Positions 8,138-15,291 of a stretch of DNA of 32,883 nt are shown in pieces. Source of the DNA: Candidatus Tidjanibacter gallistercoris (lineage in GTDB: Bacteria > Bacteroidota > Bacteroidia > Bacteroidales > Rikenellaceae); the NCBI GenBank assembly GCA_019114205.1, contig DXFY01000001.1, positions 1-32,883 of the forward strand, in the 5' to 3' direction. The notes below the pieces were generated by a model. The model saw only the letters and a program-made list of their open reading frames with translations, ran no database searches and had not been told where the DNA came from. Numbering within the stretch: the first letter of the stretch is position 1; every line of letters begins with the position of its first letter. The position numbers and the translations under genes are program-made.

Positions 8138-8525
8138 TAACATAGTATAAATAATCCTCCAAAAAAAGCTGTAAATTCATTCGATTCGTTCTGGAAACCG
8201 GTTTACCTTTTCCGGGCGACGCACGGCACCCAGCGGAAACGGGGAGAAAACGGCAGTGCGGAATACGGAAAAAAGCACGCGCGGCCGAAAGGATTCATCC
8301 GCACCCGTCCGGCAAACGTAGGCGGCGGCCCGGACATGTACGGAAAACGGAACGGGAAAGAATGAAACTAAGGAAAGCTGCGTCCCGGAACAGACCACCA
8401 CAGCCTCCGGACGGCAGACAGCCGGCCCATCCGGGCAGACGGGTACGGCATCGTGCCGAAAGTCACGGAAACTCCGGAGCGAACGACCAAAGCGCAGCCG
8501 CGGACAGGGCAGCGTAGACGCGCAA

Positions 8526-8650
8526 CGGGTACGAGGCCGCGAGAAAGGCAGCCACAGAACGCGCGGCCGGAGCACCCCGAAACACGGGTATAAAAAACCG
8601 GAACGAGGCCGAGGGGAAAAAAGCCATAAAAGGCGGGGCCGAAACACTCC
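8526..8650. repeat. Degenerate tandem repeat, period 72
   Basis: Bases 8526-8578 and 8598-8650 align without gaps over 53 bases at 38 identities (about 72%). The shared core is ACGAGGCCG near the start and GCCG....CAC near the end of each copy. The period is a multiple of three. Confidence 0.6.
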
Positions 8651-8686
8651 CAATTATCCGACACGTGCAGTCAGGGCACAATTACG

Positions 8687-8708
8687 AAAAAAGGCGGCCG
8701 CCGGCCCG
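8687..8708 (-). terminator. Possible terminator directly after CLC gene
   Basis: On the minus strand, a GC-only imperfect hairpin immediately after the stop codon is followed by six T (8692-8687). Confidence 0.55.
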
Positions 8709-10496
8709 CTACTCCTCGGTTATCTCGATAAGCTGCTGGCGGTAGGCATCGAGGATGCTCGACTTGGAGACGAATCCGAGGTATCGGTTGTTCTTGTCCA
8801 CCACGGGCAGATTCCACGCCTTCGACTCCTCGAACTTCTCCACCACCTCGGATATCATCTCGTTCTTGAAAATGATGTCCGGAGGCTGGACGATGTATTT
8901 CGAAACGGGCGCGGCGTACTTGCTCTGGTCGAACATGTCGGTACGGATGTCGTCGAGCAGGATGATGCCCGCAAATTCGCCGCCGTCCTTCACCACGGGA
9001 AAGACATTGCGCTTCGAAGAGGAAACGATATGTATGAGGTCGCCGAGCGTGGCATCCCTGGCGACGGGCGAAAAGTTCGTCTCTATCAACCGGTCGAGAT
9101 TGAGGAATACCATGACCGCACGGTCTTTGTTGTGGGTGACGAGTTCGCCTTTGGCACGCAGCTTCTTGGTATATATCGAATCCGGTTCGAGATAATAGGA
9201 AATGGCGAACGACAGCGATGCCACGAGCATCAGCGGTACGAACAGCCCGTAACCGTTGGAAAGTTCCGCGATGAGGAACACCGAAGTGAGCGGCGCCTTC
9301 ATCACTCCGGTCATGACGCCGGCCATGCCCACGAGGGAGAAATTGACCACGGACATCTCCATGCCGAAGAAACTGTTGCAGATGTAGGCGAGCGCGCCGC
9401 CGGTGAATGCACCGGTGAAGAGCGACGGGGCGAACGAACCGCCCACACCGCCGGCGGCATTCGTCACGGCCATGGCCACCACCTTGAGGAAAAGGGTGCC
9501 GAGCAGGAACAGCACCACCACCCACGGGATGTTGCGGTACTGGTAGAAGAGCGAATTGTTGAACAGCGGTTCCACCTGCCCGTGCATGAGGTCGATGAAG
9601 GACTCGTACCCCTCGCCGTAGAGCGGCGGGAAAAGAAAGATGAGCAGCCCTATCGACACGCCCCCGACCAACCACCGCGTGGACTGTTTCCGCATCGTAC
9701 CGAACAGGCGCTGCACCTTGCCGTTCACGGTCAGGAAATAGAACGACACGAGGCCGCACAGCAGGGCGAGCACCACGTACATGTGGAGATGCTGGAGGTT
9801 GAACGTTCCGCCGACGCTCACGTTCAGCATGGGGTCGAACCCCTTGAGGAACAGCACGAGCGTGGTAGAGACCACGGAGGAGATGAGCAGCGGCACGATG
9901 GCCCGCATGGAAATGTCGAGCATCAGCACCTCAAGCACGAAGATGAGCCCCGTGACGGGCGCCTTGAAGATGGCGGCCAGAGCCGCCGCAGCTCCGCAGC
10001 CCAGCAGCAGCGTGGTATCGCGGTAATTGAGCCGGAACACCTGCGCGATGTTGGAACCGATTGCCGACCCGGTCAGCACGATGGGGGCCTCCGGGCCCAC
10101 CGAACCGCCGAAGCCGATGGTCACCGCACCGCCCACGACCGACGAATAGCAGTTGTGGCCCCGGATGCGGGAACCCGTTTTGCTGATGGCGTACAGCACG
10201 CGCGTGACGCCCTCGGAAATGTTGTCCTTTACTATATATTTTACGAACAGCGAGGCCAGAATGATGCCGACCGCAGGATAGATGAGGAAAAGATACCCCG
10301 TCGTATCGGCCGGTATCCAGCTTACCAACGCGCTGCGGATAACGTGCAGCAGCCACTCGAAAGCATAGGCGGCGAAGCCCGACACGAGTCCCACGACGAT
10401 GGCCAGGACAATCATCAACTGCCGTCCCGACAGACGCCGCGTAATCCGCATCAGCAGCACGTACGCCTTATTCAATATCTTCCTCGAACCTTCCAT
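8709..10496 (-). CDS. CLC-family chloride channel/antiporter with C-terminal CBS pair
   Basis: 595 residues. The N-terminal two thirds is a multi-helix membrane domain with CLC signatures: GFGGSVGPEAPIV (residues 128-140, selectivity-filter region; Glu136 aligns with the gating glutamate of GREGP in characterised antiporters) and GGVGGSFAPSLFTGA. About residues 465-590 form two CBS domains (ending GFVSKSSILDAYRQQL), which in this family bind nucleotides and modulate transport. The retained gating glutamate suggests a proton-coupled antiporter rather than a pure channel, by analogy only. It starts 40 bases after the stop of trpS on the same strand, so the two are probably co-transcribed. It moves anions across the inner membrane; the physiological substrate could be chloride or another halide. 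Confidence 0.93.
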   Translation of the reverse strand: MEGSRKILNKAYVLLMRITRRLSGRQLMIVLAIVVGLVSGFAAYAFEWLLHVIRSALVSWIPADTTGYLFLIYPAVGIILASLFVKYIVKDNISEGVTRVLYAISKTGSRIRGHNCYSSVVGGAVTIGFGGSVGPEAPIVLTGSAIGSNIAQVFRLNYRDTTLLLGCGAAAALAAIFKAPVTGLIFVLEVLMLDISMRAIVPLLISSVVSTTLVLFLKGFDPMLNVSVGGTFNLQHLHMYVVLALLCGLVSFYFLTVNGKVQRLFGTMRKQSTRWLVGGVSIGLLIFLFPPLYGEGYESFIDLMHGQVEPLFNNSLFYQYRNIPWVVVLFLLGTLFLKVVAMAVTNAAGGVGGSFAPSLFTGAFTGGALAYICNSFFGMEMSVVNFSLVGMAGVMTGVMKAPLTSVFLIAELSNGYGLFVPLMLVASLSFAISYYLEPDSIYTKKLRAKGELVTHNKDRAVMVFLNLDRLIETNFSPVARDATLGDLIHIVSSSKRNVFPVVKDGGEFAGIILLDDIRTDMFDQSKYAAPVSKYIVQPPDIIFKNEMISEVVEKFEESKAWNLPVVDKNNRYLGFVSKSSILDAYRQQLIEITEE

Positions 10497-10536
10497 CGCC
10501 TCACATACGGCTTCGCGCTCTCCCGACGAGCCGTTT

Positions 10537-11526
10537 TCAGAACGGACGGATGCCCATGATTTCCCTCACGTCGGAAACCGTCCGAGCAGCGCTCGCACGC
10601 GCTTTCTCGGCTCCCTGCGTTACGACCCGGTGCAGGTAGGCATCGTCGGCCCGAATAGCCTCTATCCGCTCCCGGATGGGGGCTACGGTCTTGATGATGT
10701 CCTCGGCGAGCTGTTTCTTCAGGTCGCCGTAACGTATCTCGCACCGGGCGTACCGTTCCCTGAAATAGGCGATGGTATCGGGCGCAGAAACCGCCTCCAT
10801 GATGGTGAAGATGTTGGCGACGCCCTCGCTCAGGGGGGAATCCGGCTCCGTGGGGCCGGAATCGGTCACGGCACGCATCACCTTCTTGCGGATGACCGCA
10901 TCCGAATCGGCGAGGAAGATGCCGTTGTTCTCGCTCTTGCCCATCTTGCCCGTTCCGTCCAGCCCCGGTATCTTCACCAGGTCGGAACCGAAGTTGTAGG
11001 GCCGGCTTTCGGGAAAGTATTCCACGCCGTACATGTTGTTGAAACGCCGGGCGAACACCCGCGTCAGTTCCAGGTGCTGCTCCTGGTCTTTTCCCACGGG
11101 CACATGCGTGGCACGGTGGACGAGGATGTCCGCCGCCATCAGTACCGGATAGGTGAGCAGTCCGACATTGACGTTCGAGGGATTCTTGCGCACCTTGTCC
11201 TTGAACGAGGCGGTACGCTCCAGCTCGCCCACGTAGGCGTGCATGCCGAGCAGCAGCGACAGTTCGGCTATCTGCGGCACATCGCTCTGCACGTATACGG
11301 TCGCCGCATCGGGGTCGATTCCCGCCGCAAGGTATTCGGCGAGCACCGTCCGCACGTTCTCGTGCAGCCGGTCCGGGTCGTCGTGCGTGGTAAGCGCGTG
11401 GTAATCCGCGATGAAGAAGAAGCATTTCGCATCGTGCTGCATTCTGACGAAATTGTGCAGCGCCCCGAAGTAGTTCCCCAGATGGAGCTGTCCGGTCGGC
11501 CTGATGCCGCTGAGTACTATATCCAT
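10537..11526 (-). CDS. trpS: Tryptophan--tRNA ligase
   Basis: 329 residues, the usual size of bacterial TrpRS. It charges tRNA-Trp with tryptophan in the cytoplasm. Class I synthetase signatures are visible: TGQLHLGN (residues 11-18, HIGH-type) and KMGKS (194-198, KMSKS-type), together with GIRPTG near the N-terminus and SDVPQ. I chose the start at 11526 because MDIVLSGIRPTG is the family's usual beginning and AGGAAC lies directly before it; the frame stays open upstream to 11601 but that would add 25 residues unlike the family. A -7 box (TACTTTTG, 11575-11568) sits about 42 bases upstream. Likely first gene of a trpS-CLC unit. Confidence 0.97.
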   Translation of the reverse strand: MDIVLSGIRPTGQLHLGNYFGALHNFVRMQHDAKCFFFIADYHALTTHDDPDRLHENVRTVLAEYLAAGIDPDAATVYVQSDVPQIAELSLLLGMHAYVGELERTASFKDKVRKNPSNVNVGLLTYPVLMAADILVHRATHVPVGKDQEQHLELTRVFARRFNNMYGVEYFPESRPYNFGSDLVKIPGLDGTGKMGKSENNGIFLADSDAVIRKKVMRAVTDSGPTEPDSPLSEGVANIFTIMEAVSAPDTIAYFRERYARCEIRYGDLKKQLAEDIIKTVAPIRERIEAIRADDAYLHRVVTQGAEKARASAARTVSDVREIMGIRPF

Positions 11527-11567
11527 GTTCCTGCCGTTACTGTCTTTGGCGACGTGATACAATCGAA

Positions 11568-11575
11568 CAAAAGTA
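11568..11575 (-). promoter_or_regulatory. -7 box of trpS
   Basis: TACTTTTG on the minus strand, matching TAnnTTTG, 42 bases before the trpS start. No distinct upstream TTG box seen. Confidence 0.5.
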
Positions 11576-11608
11576 AGGCAAAAAAACCAGATATTAGTCA
11601 TTTTTACC

Positions 11609-11616
11609 TACTTTTG
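11609..11616 (+). promoter_or_regulatory. -7 box of ABC exporter gene
   Basis: TACTTTTG on the plus strand, identical to the trpS box on the other strand 33 bases away, and 26 bases before the start of the exporter gene. Confidence 0.5.
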
Positions 11617-11642
11617 CTCCGTTCAGGACTTAAAGCAAACGA

Positions 11643-13475
11643 ATGAAAACCTACTGGAGACTGCTCGGCTTCGCGAAACCGATAGAGAAATACGCCATCC
11701 CCTATTTTTTCTGCACGCTGCTGTATGCATTCTTCAACGTCTGCACCTTCACGCTGATAATGCCCATCGTCAATTCGCTGTTCTCCCCCGACGGGGCGCT
11801 GCACGCCGTGACCGAGATGCCCGCCTTCAGCATACGCCACCTGACCGAATACCTCAACGCGCTGCTCTCCTATTTCCTATACCGCCTGTTCGGCAGCGAC
11901 TACGACATCATGGACGTACTCGTCGTCCTCGCATGCGTGGTCGTCGCCGCCTCGCTGCTGAGCAACCTCTTCCGCTACCTCGCCCAGCGGATTATCGAAA
12001 ACATGCGCGTGCGCACGCTCTGCCGCCTGCGCGACCGGGTGTACGAACACGTACTGGAAATGAATCTCGGATTCTTCAGCAACGAACGCAAGGGCGACAT
12101 CATGGCCCGCATCACCTCCGACGTCCAGGTCGTACAGTTCTGCATCACCAACACGCTCCAGGTGGCATTCCGCGACCCGTTCCTCATCCTGTTCTACGTG
12201 GCGGCCATGCTCGCCATCTCCATCCAGCTCTCCGTCTTCTCGGTGGTATACCTGCCCGTCGTCGCCCTGCTCATCGGCACCATCGTGAAGCGGCTGCGCC
12301 GTTCGGCCAAAGAGGTACAGGAATCCTTCGGCGAACTGACCTCGGTGCTCGACGAATCGCTTTCGGGCATGAAAGTCATCAAGGGATACAATGCGGAAGG
12401 CTTTTTCGACCGCCGGTTCTCCGACATCAACCGCCGGTTCTCCGACATATCGCGCCGCATCGCCTACCGCCAGCAGCTCGCCTCCCCCATGAGCGAGTTC
12501 CTCGGCATCGCGGCGGCGGCCGGGCTGCTCATCTTCGGCGGCATCCTCGTGTCGGGCGGCAAACTCGATGCGGGCGGCTTCCTCACCTACCTCGCCATAT
12601 TCACCCAGATAACCCGTCCGATGCGCTCCTTCACCGATGCCTTCTCCACCATCAACCAGGGCATCGCCGCCGGCGACCGCGTTCTGGCGCTGCTCGACAC
12701 GCAGACCGCAGTGCGGAACGCGCCCGACGCCGTCCGTCTGGAACATTTCCGCGACAGCATCGAGTTCCGCAACGTCCGTTTCGCCTACGAGGAACGCGAG
12801 GTCATCTGCGGCATCAGCTTCACGGTGAAGAAAGGCCAGACGGTGGCACTCGTCGGTCCGTCCGGCGGCGGCAAATCGACCATTTCGGACCTTATCCCGC
12901 GCTTTTACGACGTAACTGCGGGCGAAATCCGTATCGACGGGCGCGACATCCGGCAGTACGACCTGCATTCGCTGCGCGAAAAGATGGGCATCGTGGCGCA
13001 GGATACGGTACTCTTCAACGACACCATCGAGAACAACATCCGGCTCGGCAATGCCGAAGCCACGCGCGAAGAGGTCATGGACGCGGCACGGGTCGCCAAT
13101 GCCGAACGGTTCATCGCCGAGACGCCCTGCGGGTTGGACACGAACATCGGCGACCGCGGCGCGAAGCTCTCCGGGGGACAGCGCCAGCGCCTTAGCATCG
13201 CCCGCGCCGTTCTCAAAAACCCCGAAATCCTCATCCTCGACGAGGCGACCTCCGCCCTCGACACCGAGAGCGAAAAACTCGTACAGGAAGCCCTCAACAC
13301 GCTGCTCGTAGGGCGTACCTCCATCGTCATCGCCCATCGCCTGAGCACCATACGCAATGCGGACAAAATCATCGTCATCGAACAGGGCCGCATCACGGAA
13401 GAGGGAACGCACGCCGAACTGCTCCGCCACGGGGGTACCTACGCAAAACTCATCGAACTGCAACAGCTTTCCTGA
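11643..13475 (+). CDS. MsbA-type ABC exporter (fused membrane and ATPase domains)
   Basis: 610 residues, a half-transporter that should act as a homodimer in the inner membrane. The membrane domain (about 1-350) has several hydrophobic segments. The ATPase domain has Walker A GPSGGGKST (405-413), Q-loop around VAQD (451-454), signature LSGGQRQR (509-516), Walker B with Asp533/Glu534 (LILDEATS) and H-loop His565 (IAHRLST). This layout and length fit the lipid A/multidrug exporter group; substrate cannot be read from the sequence. Residues 257-270 contain a seven-residue direct repeat (RRFSDIN/RRFSDIS) encoded by a 21-base duplication at 12410-12451. Divergent from trpS with back-to-back -7 boxes. 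Confidence 0.93.
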   Translation: MKTYWRLLGFAKPIEKYAIPYFFCTLLYAFFNVCTFTLIMPIVNSLFSPDGALHAVTEMPAFSIRHLTEYLNALLSYFLYRLFGSDYDIMDVLVVLACVVVAASLLSNLFRYLAQRIIENMRVRTLCRLRDRVYEHVLEMNLGFFSNERKGDIMARITSDVQVVQFCITNTLQVAFRDPFLILFYVAAMLAISIQLSVFSVVYLPVVALLIGTIVKRLRRSAKEVQESFGELTSVLDESLSGMKVIKGYNAEGFFDRRFSDINRRFSDISRRIAYRQQLASPMSEFLGIAAAAGLLIFGGILVSGGKLDAGGFLTYLAIFTQITRPMRSFTDAFSTINQGIAAGDRVLALLDTQTAVRNAPDAVRLEHFRDSIEFRNVRFAYEEREVICGISFTVKKGQTVALVGPSGGGKSTISDLIPRFYDVTAGEIRIDGRDIRQYDLHSLREKMGIVAQDTVLFNDTIENNIRLGNAEATREEVMDAARVANAERFIAETPCGLDTNIGDRGAKLSGGQRQRLSIARAVLKNPEILILDEATSALDTESEKLVQEALNTLLVGRTSIVIAHRLSTIRNADKIIVIEQGRITEEGTHAELLRHGGTYAKLIELQQLS

Positions 13476-13476
13476 A

Positions 13477-13512
13477 CAGGAGGGCCCGTTCGTACAAGGA
13501 ACGCCCCGCCTG
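13477..13512 (+). terminator. Hairpin right after ABC exporter gene
   Basis: Nested arms CAGG/CCTG, GGGC/GCCC and GTTC/GAAC around a 7-base loop begin one base after the stop codon. There is no T-run after it, so termination is uncertain. Confidence 0.35.
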
Positions 13513-13677
13513 AAGACGGTACAAGCTCCCGGAACCGTTTCATCGGCACAGACACCGTCGCCGGCAACGCCGCGACGCGTACCGACACGGGGCCGTCGTC
13601 CGTACCGGACACCGGGGAAAAAACGCTGCCCTCGACGAGACGACATAACGAACACCGCACCTATACCTTATATTATT

Positions 13678-14100
13678 ATGTCACGACACTTGTTCCCTGT
13701 CGCCGCACTGCTTCTTCTGACGGCATGCGCCCCGCAAAGGCTGCCGGACGGGTGGTACACGACCGACGGGACAGGGCAGGATGCCGCGATCGGCAACCCC
13801 ATCGTCACCTGCCGCGACTTCGCCGCATTGCAACTCGACTCGCTTCCCTCGGAAGACGGTTCGTTCGTTTACATCATCACGGGAACCCTCCGCCCCGAAA
13901 AACACGCCACATGGGCCGACGCTACCGAAGCCGCTGTCGGTACCTGCATCGTCTTCCTCCACGAAGGCCGGACAATCGCTGCGCCCTGCGTCAATATGCG
14001 CAACGAACGCGGCAGCTTCTCTATCTCCTCCCCGAATATCTCCGGCGATGCCGACCGGATGCGGGAAATCTTCCATAGCCTCGAGGCACAGATGCGGTGA
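13678..14100 (+). CDS. Small lipoprotein resembling the SecD P1 head
   Basis: 140 residues. The start at 13678 is chosen because it opens directly into a lipoprotein signal peptide with lipobox LTAC (Cys17); the frame is open further upstream but that sequence is Arg/Thr/Pro-rich and unlike a protein. The mature part contains T-C-R-D-F, a short strand ITGTLRP, then VGTCIVFLHEGRTIAAPCVN and a final G-x-F-x-I-S. This order resembles the periplasmic P1 head of SecD (T...G..AIVLDG.V.SAP....I..G...I.G), a module sometimes found alone in small Bacteroidetes proteins. The resemblance is my pattern match and needs a profile search. 202 bases separate it from the ABC exporter gene. Role unknown; probably outer-membrane or periplasm-facing. 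Confidence 0.75.
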   Translation: MSRHLFPVAALLLLTACAPQRLPDGWYTTDGTGQDAAIGNPIVTCRDFAALQLDSLPSEDGSFVYIITGTLRPEKHATWADATEAAVGTCIVFLHEGRTIAAPCVNMRNERGSFSISSPNISGDADRMREIFHSLEAQMR

Positions 14101-14172
14101 CCGGACGAGCATCGACACATGTTTGCGCAGCGGTACCGCCTTCCCCGCCATGGAACGAACCGACACCAAAAG

Positions 14173-14201
14173 CGGCGGGCAGGAGTAACTCCTGCCCGCC
14201 G
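14173..14201 (-). terminator. Hairpin after korB
   Basis: A 13-base-pair perfect stem with TAA/TTA loop, 60 bases beyond the korB stop. The minus-strand tail (CCGCTTTTGG) has only a short T run; it may also end the convergent lipoprotein gene. Confidence 0.7.
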
Positions 14202-14260
14202 GCCAGTATTTCACAAGCCGCCCGGAACCTTGCTTTTCCGAACGGACCGAATACACTACG

Positions 14261-15289
14261 CTATTCAACCTCCCACGTTTCCCCGCTGTTCAGCAAGTCG
14301 TCCACGTTCTTAATCTTCGCCGTAGCCTGAACCTCGGCAATCTGCCGGGCCACTTCGCGTTCGTAAGTGGGTTCCGCCACGTCGCGGATGATACCCAGCG
14401 CGACAGGAAAATCGGGATACTTCATGCTGGCCAGCATCACGTGCACCATCGTATCCTTCTCGTGGGCGTCATGCACGAGGATGTCGTCGAGCGTCACGCC
14501 GTTTTCGCCGACGGTCACCACCTTCAACTTCATGTTGTCGAGCATCAGCCCCTTGTCCATGTTCTTGCCGAAAAGCATCTTTTCGCCCTGACGGAGGGTG
14601 ATGGTATGTTCCGCCCGCACCTCCTTGTCGCCGGCGAACGCCTTGTGGGTACCGTTATTGAATATCATGCAGTTCACCAGCACCTCGATGACCGACAGGC
14701 CGTCGTGCTTCGAGGCGGCCACCATGCACTCCGTGGTCAGGTTCACCTCGGCGTCTATCGAACGGGCGAAGAAGGTGCCGTGGGCGCCTATCACCAGTTC
14801 GCCGGGATTGAACGGACGCTCCACCGTACCGTAAGGCGACGTCTTGGTAATCTTGCCGAGCTTCGACGTCGGCGAATACTGTCCTTTGGTAAGGCCGTAA
14901 ATCTCGTTGTTGAACAGCACCACGTTCAGGTCGATGTTGCGGCGGATGGAGTGGATGAAGTGGTTGCCGCCGATGGCGAGCGAGTCGCCGTCGCCCGTCA
15001 TCACGAAGACGCTCAGGTCGGGGTTGGCCGTCTTGAGCCCCGTGGCGATGGCGTTGGCACGGCCGTGTATGCCGTGGAACCCGTACGTGCTCACATAATA
15101 GGGGAAACGCGACGAACAGCCGATACCGGAAACCACCGCGAAACGCGAATGGTCCACGCCGGCATTGGCGGCTATCTGCGGCATGGCCTTCTGGATGGCG
15201 CTCAACACGGCATAGTCGCCGCAGCCGGGACACCATTTAACTTCCTGGTCGCTCTTGAAGTCCGCAACCGTATATTTGAGTTCGCTCAT
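14261..15289 (-). CDS. korB: 2-oxoglutarate:ferredoxin oxidoreductase, beta subunit
   Basis: 342 residues. This subunit binds thiamine diphosphate and a 4Fe-4S cluster and, with KorA, converts 2-oxoglutarate, CoA and oxidised ferredoxin into succinyl-CoA, CO2 and reduced ferredoxin. Visible: cluster cysteines in WCPGCGD (Cys20, Cys23), Cys58 in GIGCSS and a later Cys in VLVNCMIFNN; the thiamine motif GDGDS (99-103) continuing to NNEIYGLTKGQYSPTS. The start follows the korA stop by two bases, so the two are translationally close and co-transcribed. A 2-oxoacid other than 2-oxoglutarate is possible, but the sequence fits the Kor/Oor type best. Confidence 0.93.
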   Translation of the reverse strand: MSELKYTVADFKSDQEVKWCPGCGDYAVLSAIQKAMPQIAANAGVDHSRFAVVSGIGCSSRFPYYVSTYGFHGIHGRANAIATGLKTANPDLSVFVMTGDGDSLAIGGNHFIHSIRRNIDLNVVLFNNEIYGLTKGQYSPTSKLGKITKTSPYGTVERPFNPGELVIGAHGTFFARSIDAEVNLTTECMVAASKHDGLSVIEVLVNCMIFNNGTHKAFAGDKEVRAEHTITLRQGEKMLFGKNMDKGLMLDNMKLKVVTVGENGVTLDDILVHDAHEKDTMVHVMLASMKYPDFPVALGIIRDVAEPTYEREVARQIAEVQATAKIKNVDDLLNSGETWEVE

Positions 15290-15291
15290 GA

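Larger units (their letters stand above)
8036..8708. other. Gene-free spacer with GC-rich T-poor stretch
   Basis: The AT-rich part (8036-8180) holds the promoter of 6578-8035. The remainder (8200-8690) is GC-rich and notably poor in T on the plus strand; frames open on the minus strand here have Arg/Pro/Cys-rich, low-complexity translations and no family resemblance, so I do not call a gene. It contains a degenerate tandem repeat (8526-8650). Confidence 0.55.

Noticed and set aside
8177-8664. Minus-strand open frames of 98-158 codons upstream of the CLC gene end
   Set aside because: Pro/Arg/Cys-rich low-complexity translations without a credible start or family; kept only as a repeat observation.
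10079-10115. Loss of the gating glutamate in the CLC protein
   Set aside because: At first GSVGP seemed to replace GREGP with Val, but aligning GPEAP with GREGP keeps the glutamate (Glu136).
9030-10559. 509-codon plus-strand open frame
   Set aside because: Lies opposite the CLC gene; translation is rich in His, Glu, Arg and Gln as expected of an antisense frame in GC-rich DNA.
11877-13655. 592-codon minus-strand open frame
   Set aside because: Antisense to the ABC exporter, which has all ATPase motifs; the antisense product has none.
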